A DNA stretch of 11,492 nt from Pseudomonadota bacterium (GTDB taxonomy: Bacteria; Pseudomonadota; Gammaproteobacteria; Burkholderiales; Burkholderiaceae_D), in the NCBI GenBank assembly GCA_023389425.1, contig JAEWEK010000401.1:1-11492 (forward strand), in the 5' to 3' direction. Position numbers and translations under genes: made by a program. Below, piece after piece: positions 5,347-11,492 of the stretch; the first letter of the stretch is position 1, and the number at the start of each line of letters is the position of its first letter. The notes beneath the pieces are model-generated. The model was not told the DNA's origin, did no database searches, and was given only the letters and a program-made list of their open reading frames with translations.

Positions 5347-7260
5347 TCACTTCGCCAGCAGCATCTCGTTCAAGCGCTTCACGAACGCCGCCGGATCCGC
5401 CAGCGCACCGCCCTCGGCCAACATCGCCTGGTCGAACAGGATGTGCGACCAGTCCGCAAAGCGCGGGCTCGCCGCATCCTCGTATTTCAGGCGCGTCACC
5501 AGCGGGTGATTCGGATTGATCTCGAGGATAGGCTTGGAATCCGGCGCGCTCTGCCCCGCCGCCTTCAGCATGCGCACCAGGTTCCCCGACAGCTCGTTCT
5601 CGTCGGCCACCAGGCACGCCGGCGAATCGGTCAGGCGGAAGGTCACGCGCACATCCTTGGCCTTGTCGCCCAACACGCCCTTCATCTTCTCGACCAGCTC
5701 CTTGTACTGGGTCTCGGTCTCTTCATGCTCCTTCTTCTCGGACTCGTCTTCGAGCTTGCCGAGATCGAGGCCGCCCTTGGCCACCGACACCAGCTCCTTG
5801 CCCTCGAACTCGCCGAGGAAGGACAGCATCCACTCGTCCACACGGTCGGTCATCAGCAGCACTTCGACGCCCTTCTTGCGGAAGATCTCCAGGTGCGGGC
5901 TGTTCTTCGCCGCGACGAAGCTCTCGGCCGTCACGTAATAGATCTTGTCCTGGCCTTCCCTCATGCGGCCGGCGTAGTCCGCGAACGACACCTTCTGCTC
6001 GTCGCTGTCGTCATTGGTCGAGGCGAAGCGCAGCAGCTTGGCGATGCGGTCCTTGTTGGCGAAGTCCTCGCCGATGCCTTCCTTGAGCACCTGGCCGAAC
6101 TCGCGCCAGAAGGTGACGTACTTGTCCTTCTGTTCCTGCTCGTCCGAATTCGCCAGCTCTTCCAGCATGCCCAGCACGCGCTTGGTCGAACCTTCGCGGA
6201 TCACACGCACGTCGCGCGACTCCTGCAGGATCTCGCGCGAGACGTTCAGCGGCAGGTCGGCCGAATCGATCACGCCTTTCACGAAGCGCAGGTAGGTCGG
6301 CATCAGCTGCTCGGCGTCGTCCATGATGAACACGCGCTTCACGTACAGCTTGATGCCGCCGCGCTTGTTGCGGTCCCACAGGTCGAACGGCGCGTGGCCC
6401 GGCACGTACAGCAGCTGGGTGTATTCGCTGCGGCCCTCGACCCGGTTGTGGGTGTAGGCCAGCGGCGGCTGGAAGTCGTGCGAGACGTGCTTGTAGAACT
6501 CTTCGTACTGCTCCTTGGTGATGTCCGACTTGGAGCGGGCCCACAGCGCGCTGGCCTGGTTGACCGTCTCCCACTCGTCCTTGAGCAGCGATTCCTTTTT
6601 CTCCTCGTCCCACTCTTCCTTCTGCATCAGGATCGGGATCGAGATGTGGTCGGAGTACTTGCGGATGATGGACTTGAGCTTCCAGTTCGACAGCAGCTCG
6701 TCTTCGCCTTCGCGCAGGTGCAGGATCACGTCGGTGCCGCGGCCCGGCTTGTCGATCTGCTCGATGCTGTAGTCGCCCTCGCCGGCCGACTCCCAGCGCA
6801 CGCCCTGCGCCGCATCCAGCCCGGCGCGGCGGCTCTCGACCGTGATGCGGTCGGCCACGATGAAGCCGGAGTAGAAGCCGACGCCGAACTGGCCGATCAG
6901 CGCCGCGTCGGCCTGCTGGTCGCCGGACAGCTTGCTGAAGAATTCCTTGGTGCCCGACTTGGCGATGGTGCCCAGGTGCGCGATCGCTTCCTCGCGCGAC
7001 AGGCCGATGCCGTTGTCGGAAACGGTCACGGTGCGCGCGGCCTTGTCGAAGCTGACCTTGATCTTCAGCTCGTGGTCATTGCCGTACAGGGCGTCGTTGT
7101 TGATCGCCTCGAAGCGCAGCTTGTCGGCCGCGTCGGACGCGTTCGAGATCAGCTCGCGCAGGAAAATCTCCTTGTTCGAATACAAGGAATGGATCATCAG
7201 GTGCAGCAGTTGTTTAACTTCAGCCTGGAAGCCAAGAGTTTCTTTTTCGGCAACAGCCAT
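5347..7260 (-). CDS. htpG: Molecular chaperone HtpG (bacterial Hsp90)
   Basis: HtpG is the cytoplasmic ATP-dependent Hsp90 dimer that remodels client proteins with DnaK. The product is 637 residues, slightly longer than the E. coli protein. The GHKL ATPase domain shows LRELISNASDAADKLRFEA with Glu36 (catalytic), Asn40 and Asp43, then SDNGIGLSREEAIAHLGTIA with Asp82. GQFGVGFYSGFIVAD (lid) and GRGTDVILHL follow. The middle domain has DLPLNVSREILQESRDV, with Arg342 as the likely gamma-phosphate-sensing arginine. The C-terminal dimerisation domain ends FVKRLNEMLLAK. A GAGGAAA Shine-Dalgarno sequence precedes ATG 7260. It is monocistronic, with its own heat-shock promoter and terminator. A 662-codon plus-strand open frame opposite it is a shadow. 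Confidence 0.98.
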   Translation of the reverse strand: MAVAEKETLGFQAEVKQLLHLMIHSLYSNKEIFLRELISNASDAADKLRFEAINNDALYGNDHELKIKVSFDKAARTVTVSDNGIGLSREEAIAHLGTIAKSGTKEFFSKLSGDQQADAALIGQFGVGFYSGFIVADRITVESRRAGLDAAQGVRWESAGEGDYSIEQIDKPGRGTDVILHLREGEDELLSNWKLKSIIRKYSDHISIPILMQKEEWDEEKKESLLKDEWETVNQASALWARSKSDITKEQYEEFYKHVSHDFQPPLAYTHNRVEGRSEYTQLLYVPGHAPFDLWDRNKRGGIKLYVKRVFIMDDAEQLMPTYLRFVKGVIDSADLPLNVSREILQESRDVRVIREGSTKRVLGMLEELANSDEQEQKDKYVTFWREFGQVLKEGIGEDFANKDRIAKLLRFASTNDDSDEQKVSFADYAGRMREGQDKIYYVTAESFVAAKNSPHLEIFRKKGVEVLLMTDRVDEWMLSFLGEFEGKELVSVAKGGLDLGKLEDESEKKEHEETETQYKELVEKMKGVLGDKAKDVRVTFRLTDSPACLVADENELSGNLVRMLKAAGQSAPDSKPILEINPNHPLVTRLKYEDAASPRFADWSHILFDQAMLAEGGALADPAAFVKRLNEMLLAK

Positions 7261-7298
7261 ATTTTCCTCGGGTAAATTTGGTTAAACGGACTGCGGGG

Positions 7299-7326
7299 AT
7301 ATGGGGGCGGCTAGATGCATTTCAAG
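7299..7326 (-). promoter_or_regulatory. Sigma-32 heat-shock promoter of htpG
   Basis: The minus strand reads CTTGAAA (7320-7326), 13 nt, then CCCCATAT (7299-7306). This is a full match to the sigma-32 consensus CTTGAAA-N11-16-CCCCATNT. Transcription would begin near 7291, giving a 5' leader of about 30 nt before the htpG Shine-Dalgarno sequence. It is the strongest promoter match in the window. Confidence 0.9.
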
Positions 7327-7373
7327 AGGTCAATCTCGGGAAGCGGCCAATATGGCGCACGACCTGCCTGATT

Positions 7374-7413
7374 GCGAGCTCGCTTGCAGCGGCCGATCAC
7401 CTACACCTACAAT
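7374..7413 (+). promoter_or_regulatory. Promoter with palindromic operator candidate for the antitoxin gene
   Basis: TTGCAG (7384-7389) and TACAAT (7408-7413, 5 of 6 to the -10 consensus) are spaced by 18 bp. A perfect 10-bp palindrome, GCGAGCTCGC (7374-7383), abuts the -35 box, a plausible place for the antitoxin to bind and repress its own promoter. Transcription would start near 7420, 57 nt before the GTG of the antitoxin gene. Confidence 0.45.
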
Positions 7414-7480
7414 GAACTTCACGATTCTCACGACCCGGAATTTTGATGAGCGCGTGATATCTAAGGAGCCACTGTCGTGA
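7412..7480 (+). pseudogene. Possible relic of a RelE/ParE-type toxin gene
   Basis: A 22-codon open frame from ATG 7412 encodes MNFTILTTRNFDERV and a short tail, and its stop overlaps the antitoxin GTG (GTGA). HI1419-like toxins, which are normally encoded directly upstream of HI1420-like antitoxins, begin with a strand of the form xIxTTxxFDxWL. The I-TT-FD pattern here fits that N-terminus. The body of about 80-90 residues is missing, as after an internal deletion. The TACAAT box overlaps the ATG, so the frame may no longer be translated. With only about 13 informative residues, chance resemblance is possible. Confidence 0.35.
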
Positions 7481-7791
7481 GTGCTGAAAAACTGCGTGTG
7501 TGGGACACTTCAAAGCAATTGAAAACGCCCGATGACATCCTGTATTACCTCGAAGCCTGCTTTGAAGAGGCTGGCGATGACCCCGCGTTTATCACGGAGA
7601 CGCTAGCCATGGTCGCAGACTCCCCTGGGATGACCGAGCTGTCCAAAGCAACAGGAACTGATCGGGAGAGCCTCGGGAGGGCATTTTCGGGCACCGGCAA
7701 TCCAAGCTTCGGCACCATCCTAAAAGTGGTCAAGGAACTTGGAATCAAGCTGCATTTTGAACCCGCCGCGCACTCCTCAAAATCCGCGTAA
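7477..7791 (+). CDS. HI1420-like addiction-module antidote (HTH antitoxin), apparently orphan
   Basis: The 104-residue protein matches the addiction-module antidote family (TIGR02684-like). It has an N-terminal WDTSKQLKTPDDILYYLEACFEEAGDDPAFI segment, then an Xre/Cro-like helix-turn-helix at about 51-90. That region includes MTELSKATGTDRESLGRAF, then GNPSFGTILKVVKELGIKLHFEP. These proteins neutralise a RelE/ParE-type toxin and usually repress their operon. The GTG start is supported by AAGGAG 8 nt upstream. No intact toxin gene lies on either side: the gap to htpG is only 216 bp and lpxD follows. GC content here is visibly lower than in neighbouring genes, consistent with horizontal acquisition. 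It could still act as a transcriptional regulator or protect against toxins encoded elsewhere. Confidence 0.85.
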   Translation: MSAEKLRVWDTSKQLKTPDDILYYLEACFEEAGDDPAFITETLAMVADSPGMTELSKATGTDRESLGRAFSGTGNPSFGTILKVVKELGIKLHFEPAAHSSKSA

Positions 7792-7907
7792 ATCTTGAAC
7801 GAGCAAACTCACCCCACAGTGAACGGAACCCGTCGCCAATCCCACTGTCAAACGTCCCAGCAAGCGTTGAAGGCAACCCCATCAACAACAAACCTGAAAG
7901 GTGGCGC

Positions 7908-8960
7908 ATGGGTACGCGACTTGGCGAGCTGGTCGAGCGGTTTGGCGGCCGATTGGTGGGCGACCCGGATCTTCGGGTCGACGGCATCGCGCCGCTGGAC
8001 CGTGCCGGTGGTTCGGAGCTCAGTTTCCTTGTAAATAGCCGGTTTCGCGCCCAGGCCGCACAAAGCCGGGCGGCGGCGCTGATTCTGGCGCCGCCGGATG
8101 ACGAGTCCATCGCATCGGCTTACCAGGGCGCGCGCATTGTCGCCGGCAACCCGCACGCCCATTTCGCGCGCATCGCCCAATGCCTGTTGGCACAGCGCAC
8201 GCCAGCGCCAGCACCCGGCATCCATCCTTCCGCCGTCGTTCAGCCCGGCGCTTGCGTGGATCCCGGCGCCCACGTCGGTCCGCACGCCATGATCGAGGCA
8301 GGCGCGGTCATCATGGCCGGCGCCGTCATCGGAACGGGGTGCTTCGTGGGCCGCGAAGCGGTCGTTGGCGAGGGCACGCATTTCTTTCCAAAGGTTTGTT
8401 TCCATGCCTTTTGCATCATCGGTGCGCGCGGCATCATCCACTCCGGCGCGGTCATCGGCGGCGACGGCTTCGGCTTCGCGCTGGACGAGGGCCGCTATAT
8501 CAAGATTCCACAAACCGGCCGCGTGGTGCTGGGCGACGACGTCGACATCGGCTCCAACACCACCATCGACCGCGGCACCATGGACGACACCATCATCGAC
8601 GACGGCGTCAAGCTCGACAACCAGATCCAGATCGGCCACAACTGCCACATCGGCGCGCACACGGCCATGGCCGGCTGCGTCGGCATGGCGGGCAGCACCA
8701 AGGTCGGCAAGCATTGCACCTTCGGCGGCGCGGCCATGATCAATGGCCACATCACCATCGCGGACCACGTCCACATCACGGCCGGCACCCTGGTCGCGGC
8801 CTCGATTACCGAGCCCGGCCGCTACACCGGCTACTACCCGATCTCGCCCAATGCCGAGTGGGAACGCAACGCGGCCATCCTGCGCAAGCTGTCGTCCTAC
8901 CGCGAACGCATCCGGGCCCTCGAACGGGCGGTGCAGGTCCAAACTGCCGAGCGCCAATGA
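7908..8960 (+). CDS. lpxD: UDP-3-O-acylglucosamine N-acyltransferase (LpxD)
   Basis: LpxD transfers a 3-hydroxyacyl chain from acyl carrier protein to the amino group of UDP-3-O-acylglucosamine, the third step of lipid A synthesis at the inner membrane. The 350-residue length fits the family. The N-terminal uridine-binding domain covers about residues 1-100 (VDGIAPLDRAGGSELSFLVN). A left-handed beta-helix of hexapeptide repeats spans about 105-290, with GGDGFGFA and the QIGHNCHIGAHTAMAG segment. His244 is the expected catalytic base, equivalent to E. coli His239. The end is the helical YRERIRALERAVQ tail. The Shine-Dalgarno stretch is AAAGGTGG. It stands alone rather than in bamA-skp-lpxD-fabZ-lpxA, so it may be a second copy (inference). 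Confidence 0.94.
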   Translation: MGTRLGELVERFGGRLVGDPDLRVDGIAPLDRAGGSELSFLVNSRFRAQAAQSRAAALILAPPDDESIASAYQGARIVAGNPHAHFARIAQCLLAQRTPAPAPGIHPSAVVQPGACVDPGAHVGPHAMIEAGAVIMAGAVIGTGCFVGREAVVGEGTHFFPKVCFHAFCIIGARGIIHSGAVIGGDGFGFALDEGRYIKIPQTGRVVLGDDVDIGSNTTIDRGTMDDTIIDDGVKLDNQIQIGHNCHIGAHTAMAGCVGMAGSTKVGKHCTFGGAAMINGHITIADHVHITAGTLVAASITEPGRYTGYYPISPNAEWERNAAILRKLSSYRERIRALERAVQVQTAERQ

Positions 8961-9044
8961 CGCCGGCGCACCGGACGTGGAGCACTTGACTAACAGTACG
9001 GAAACGCCGACAGTGACAGGAGGCCAGCAACCAGCGAGCAAACC

Positions 9045-9326
9045 ATGGAAATGAAGCGAATCCACTCCGGGAAGCTGCGCGCCATCGGCTACGATGCGCG
9101 CGAACGGGTCCTGCGGGTCGAATTCGAAGACGGCAGCGCAATCGATTATTCCGGCGTCGGCGACTATGTCTGGCGCACGCTGTCGAGCACAGGCTCGGCC
9201 TGGAGCTACTACCGCGACAATATCGAAGAGGAATACGCGGGCAAGCTGGGCAAGGCCGAGCGCAAGAGCAATCTGGACGCGCTCAATGCGCTGTTTGGAT
9301 CGCCCCCTTCCAGCAAGGATAACTAG
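9045..9326 (+). CDS. KTSC-domain small protein
   Basis: The 93-residue soluble protein shows the KTSC-domain pattern. RIHSGKLRAIGYDARERVLRV is a strand-loop-strand and is followed by FEDGSAIDYSGV. VGDYVWRTLSSTGSAWSYYRDNIEEEY corresponds to the 'V-Y/W-L-ASS-G-YF-NI' block of the family. The biochemical role of stand-alone KTSC proteins is not established, and I do not assign one. The start is uncertain. ATG 9045 and ATG 9051 are both in frame; the best AGGAGG (9018-9023) is 21 nt upstream of the first, too far for normal use. It begins 84 bp after lpxD, and that gap holds no gene I can support. The lysine/serine-rich C-terminus is probably disordered. Confidence 0.75.
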   Translation: MEMKRIHSGKLRAIGYDARERVLRVEFEDGSAIDYSGVGDYVWRTLSSTGSAWSYYRDNIEEEYAGKLGKAERKSNLDALNALFGSPPSSKDN

Positions 9327-9409
9327 CAAGGCCGGGCCGATACGCCTCCAGGCTTGTGACGAGCTGAAACCGACTTGCCGCGCTCCGCTGTGCACGGCCC
9401 GGGCACGGG

Positions 9410-9415
9410 TACAAT
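9410..9415 (+). promoter_or_regulatory. Possible -10 box for the RidA-family gene
   Basis: TACAAT (5 of 6 to TATAAT) lies 38 bp before the ATG, implying a leader of about 30 nt. No convincing -35 box stands at 16-18 bp upstream. The 127-bp gap between the KTSC gene and this gene holds nothing else I can identify. Confidence 0.4.
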
Positions 9416-9453
9416 ATCGGTTTTTCATCCGTCCCAACCCAACAGGAAAGCAC

Positions 9454-9915
9454 ATGGCCGTCTACGACAAGCTCAAAGAACTGAACATCACCCTGGCCGC
9501 ACCGGCCACGCCGGCCGCCGCCTACGTCATGTACGTACAGACCGGCAACTTGGTCTTCCTTTCCGGCCACATCGCCAAGAACGCCGACGGCAACCCCAAC
9601 ACCGGCCTGCTGGGCAAGGACAAGACCACCGAACAGGGCAAGGAAGCGGCGCGCTCGGTCGCGATCGACCTGATCGGCACCCTGCAGGAAGCCTGCGGCG
9701 GCGACCTGAACCGCGTCAAGCGCATCGTCAAGGTGATGAGCCTGGTCGCATCGACCCCGGACTACAACGAGCAGCACCTGGTCACCAACGGCTGCTCGGA
9801 ACTGCTGGGCGAAGTATTCGGCGACGCCGGCAAGCACGCCCGTTCCGCCTTCGGCGTGGCCTCGCTGCCGCGCGGCGCCTGCGTCGAGATCGAAATGATC
9901 GTGGAAGTGGCGTAA
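9454..9915 (+). CDS. RidA/YjgF/UK114-family protein
   Basis: The 153-residue protein belongs to the longer branch of the YjgF/YER057c/UK114 family (PF14588-like, often labelled endoribonuclease L-PSP). It begins MAVYDKLKELNITLAAPATP and has YVQTGNLVFLSGHIAKNADG. The conserved end ARSAFGVASLPRGACVEIEMIVEVA carries Arg130, equivalent to the substrate-carboxylate arginine of RidA (Arg105 in E. coli), and the following E-I-E. Arginine-containing members can deaminate reactive enamine/imine intermediates released by PLP enzymes. Whether this subgroup does so is uncertain. AGGAAA lies about 6 nt before the ATG. A PLP aminotransferase gene follows 112 bp downstream with its own -10 box, a suggestive but loose link. 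Confidence 0.88.
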   Translation: MAVYDKLKELNITLAAPATPAAAYVMYVQTGNLVFLSGHIAKNADGNPNTGLLGKDKTTEQGKEAARSVAIDLIGTLQEACGGDLNRVKRIVKVMSLVASTPDYNEQHLVTNGCSELLGEVFGDAGKHARSAFGVASLPRGACVEIEMIVEVA

Positions 9916-9989
9916 AGACACAGCGAAATTCCGGGGCCCGCTCCCATCAGGAACCGGCCCCCTGTCGAGCCTGCCTACCCGGCCTGGCT

Positions 9990-9995
9990 TATAAT
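9990..9995 (+). promoter_or_regulatory. -10 box (TATAAT) upstream of the aminotransferase gene
   Basis: A perfect TATAAT lies 32 bp before ATG 10028. No good -35 hexamer is visible at 16-18 bp upstream. A 6-bp GC stem (GGGGCC 9933-9938 with GGCCCC 9956-9961) precedes it but lacks a T run, so I do not call it a terminator. Confidence 0.45.
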
Positions 9996-10027
9996 GACCC
10001 GGCACCACCCGCGGTCCCTTCTGTGAG

Positions 10028-11227
10028 ATGAGTATGAAAATCGAGAATCCCAATCCCATCCAGTGGCACTTTTCCGATCGTGCGCAACAACTGCAGGCTT
10101 CCTTCATCCGTGAAATCCTGAAGATCACCCAGCGCCCGGAAATCATTTCCTTTGCCGGCGGCCTGCCCTCGCCCGCCACCTTCCCGGTGGAGCGCATGAA
10201 GGAGGCGTTCGACAAGGTCCTGACCGACAACGGCCGCGTCGCCCTGCAATACGGCCCGACCGACGGCTACGCCCCGCTGCGTGAATGGATTGCGAACTAC
10301 CTCTCCACTGAAGGTTCAAAGATCGTCCCTGAGCAGATCCTGATGGTCTCGGGCTCGCAGCAGGCGCTTGACCTGCTGGGCAAGGTGCTGATCGACGAAG
10401 GCAGCCGCGTGCTGGTCGAAACCCCGAGCTACCTGGGCGCGCTGCAGGCGTTCTCGGTGTACCGTCCCGAATTCAAATCCGTCGCGACCGACGAACACGG
10501 CCTGGTGCCGTCGTCGATCGAGGCGGTGGCGCAAGGCGCGCGCCTGCTGTACTCGCTGCCGAATTTCCAGAACCCGACCGGCCGCTCGCTGTCGATCGAA
10601 CGCCGCCGCGAGCTGGTCGAAACCTGCGCCCGCCTCGGCCTGCCGCTGATCGAGGACGACCCCTACGGCGCGCTGTCGTACAAGGGCGAGCCGCTGCCGC
10701 GCATGGTGGCGATGAACCCGGACGGCGTGATCTACATGGGTTCGTTCTCGAAAGTGCTCACGCCGGGCATTCGCCTGGGCTATGTGTGCGCCCCGCTGCC
10801 GCTGGTGCGCCGCCTCGAGCTGGCCAAGCAGGCTGCCGACCTGCACACCGCGCAGCTGACGCAGATGGTGGTGCACGAAGTGGTCAAGGACGGCTTCCTC
10901 GAGCAGCACATCCCGACCATCCGCACGCTGTACGGCAGCCAGTGCCAGGCCATGCTGGACGCGCTGGACGAGCACTTCCCGGCCGAAGCCACCTGGACCA
11001 AGCCGGAAGGCGGCATGTTCATCTGGGTGACGCTGCCCAAGCAGATCGACGCGCTCAAGCTGCTCGACCAGGCCATCGCAGCGCGCGTGGCGTTCGTCCC
11101 GGGTTCGCCGTTCTACGCGAACGAGCCGGAGACCAATACCCTGCGCCTGTCCTTCGTCACCGTGCCGCCGGAGCGCATCCGCGAAGGCGTGGCGGTGCTG
11201 GGCAAGCTGATCAAGGATATGCTGTAA
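10028..11227 (+). CDS. Fold-type I PLP-dependent aminotransferase (LysN/2-aminoadipate aminotransferase-like)
   Basis: The 399-residue protein is a stand-alone class I/II aminotransferase of the type related to LysN, human AADAT/KAT II and MocR catalytic domains. It begins FSDRAQQLQASFIREILKI and has ISFAGGLPSPATFP at the substrate-covering N-terminal arm. LQYGPTDGYAPLREWI, NPTG (182-185), Asp210/Tyr213 in EDDPYG, the PLP lysine Lys242 in GSFSKVLTPGIRLGY and Arg373 in LRLSF (substrate carboxylate) follow. There is no N-terminal GntR domain, so it is an enzyme rather than a MocR regulator. Exact substrates cannot be read from sequence; 2-aminoadipate, aromatic or branched-chain amino acids and kynurenine are all handled by relatives. 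The start could be ATG 10028 or ATG 10034, and the Shine-Dalgarno is weak for both. A REP pair follows. Confidence 0.92.
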   Translation: MSMKIENPNPIQWHFSDRAQQLQASFIREILKITQRPEIISFAGGLPSPATFPVERMKEAFDKVLTDNGRVALQYGPTDGYAPLREWIANYLSTEGSKIVPEQILMVSGSQQALDLLGKVLIDEGSRVLVETPSYLGALQAFSVYRPEFKSVATDEHGLVPSSIEAVAQGARLLYSLPNFQNPTGRSLSIERRRELVETCARLGLPLIEDDPYGALSYKGEPLPRMVAMNPDGVIYMGSFSKVLTPGIRLGYVCAPLPLVRRLELAKQAADLHTAQLTQMVVHEVVKDGFLEQHIPTIRTLYGSQCQAMLDALDEHFPAEATWTKPEGGMFIWVTLPKQIDALKLLDQAIAARVAFVPGSPFYANEPETNTLRLSFVTVPPERIREGVAVLGKLIKDML

Positions 11228-11244
11228 GCACCTCCAGCAGTGAT

Positions 11245-11350
11245 ACGTCGTCCCCGCGCAGGCGGGGACCCATGGAACGTTTGCCCAGCCCACGGTCAAC
11301 CCGGGGGGCCTCAAGCTCAGCATGGGTCCCCGCCTGCGCGGGGACGACGC
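11245..11350. repeat. REP/BIME-type inverted pair between convergent genes (copy 2)
   Basis: Two 30-bp arms (11245-11274 and 11321-11350) are inverted copies matching at 29 of 30 positions across a 46-bp spacer. Each arm folds as GTCCCCGC/GCGGGGAC with a 4-nt loop (11250-11269 and 11326-11345). The spacer starts GAACGT and ends CTCAG, like copy 1. Stems differ between copies by compensatory C/G changes, so pairing is kept. It fills the gap between the aminotransferase stop and the stop of the convergent gene, the right arm ending 1 bp short of it, and may act as the shared 3' end. Confidence 0.85.
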
Positions 11351-11351
11351 T

Positions 11352-11492
11352 TTACAACTGGCTCGGATAGCCGGTAATCTCCGCGATCTCGCGATACATT
11401 GGCCGCAGCTGCCGATACATCTTCTTGTACACCCGCCGATACAGCTTGTCGTACACGGCCTGGTTCTCCGCGACCGGCTGAAACACCCTGCC
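11352..11492 (-). CDS. C-terminus of a probable FGGY-family carbohydrate kinase (partial)
   Basis: The minus strand encodes 46 residues ending in a TAA at 11352-11354; the rest of the gene lies beyond the right edge. The segment reads VFQPVAENQAVYDKLYRRVY, then KKMYRQLRPMYREIAEITGYP and SQL. This strongly resembles, from memory, the last helices of xylulokinase-like FGGY sugar kinases (pattern xPxxxNxxxYxxLYxxVYxxMYxxLxPLYxxIxxITGYP). ATP- and sugar-binding motifs are outside the window, so the substrate is unknown. It converges on the aminotransferase gene, with a REP pair between them. Confidence 0.6.
   Translation of the reverse strand, partial: GRVFQPVAENQAVYDKLYRRVYKKMYRQLRPMYREIAEITGYPSQL

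Noticed and set aside
5287..7275. A 662-codon open frame on the plus strand opposite htpG
   Set aside because: htpG is unmistakable on the other strand with promoter, ribosome-binding site and terminator. The antisense translation is low-complexity Leu/Val/Arg/His and starts inside the terminator region.
7792..7907. A possible gene or promoter in the 116 bp before lpxD
   Set aside because: No open frame with family resemblance and no -35/-10 pair is visible. Only a weak ACAGTG/CACTGT inverted repeat occurs.
9916..10027. GC stem GGGGCC/GGCCCC after the RidA-family gene as a terminator
   Set aside because: It has a 17-nt loop, only six pairs and no T run, so there is not enough to call a rho-independent terminator.

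Overview
The window looks like chromosomal DNA of a motile, GC-rich betaproteobacterium, most likely Oxalobacteraceae (Massilia/Duganella/Janthinobacterium-like). I infer this from FlhDC-controlled flagella, the KynB-type formamidase operon, protein sequence style and high GC at third codon positions. No database search was possible, so the family placement is inference. Most genes are ordinary core or metabolic genes. The less expected signals lie between genes.

Layout. Positions 1-1244 (minus strand) hold the flagellar master operon flhD-flhC. It is followed, with a GTGA stop/start overlap, by the N-terminus of a membrane protein that runs off the left edge. Positions 1245-1848 are a 604-bp AT-richer divergent intergenic region. 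It contains three evenly built repeats that read on the minus strand as sigma-28 (FliA) promoters (TAAAGTT(T/C)-N11-GCCGTTAA-like). After them comes a long, hairpin-rich flhD leader. Positions 1849-5158 (plus strand) are a compact tryptophan-to-anthranilate operon: kynB (formamidase), kynU (kynureninase), kynA (tryptophan 2,3-dioxygenase) and a small RBBP9/YdeN-type serine hydrolase.

Positions 5159-5346 separate convergent genes. They carry a REP-type inverted pair and a rho-independent terminator for htpG (5347-7260, minus). htpG has a near-consensus sigma-32 heat-shock promoter at 7299-7326. Positions 7327-7907 have lower GC. They hold an orphan antitoxin of the HI1420-like addiction-module family, preceded by what looks like a 22-codon relic of its RelE/ParE-type toxin. 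lpxD (lipid A N-acyltransferase, apparently outside the usual bamA-skp-lpxD-fabZ-lpxA context), a KTSC-domain small protein, a RidA-family protein and a fold-type I PLP aminotransferase follow on the plus strand.

A second REP pair of the same architecture (11245-11350) separates the aminotransferase from a convergent partial gene resembling an FGGY sugar kinase. The two REP pairs share inverted 30-bp arms, a 45-46-bp spacer with conserved ends, and the same kind of site (between 3' ends of convergent genes).

How genes work together: FlhD and FlhC form the class I flagellar activator. KynA, KynB and KynU convert L-tryptophan via N-formylkynurenine and kynurenine to anthranilate plus alanine. 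The remaining genes look like independent transcription units. The best candidate for something undescribed is the tandem sigma-28-like promoter array in front of flhDC, which would place the late-class sigma factor upstream of the master regulator.
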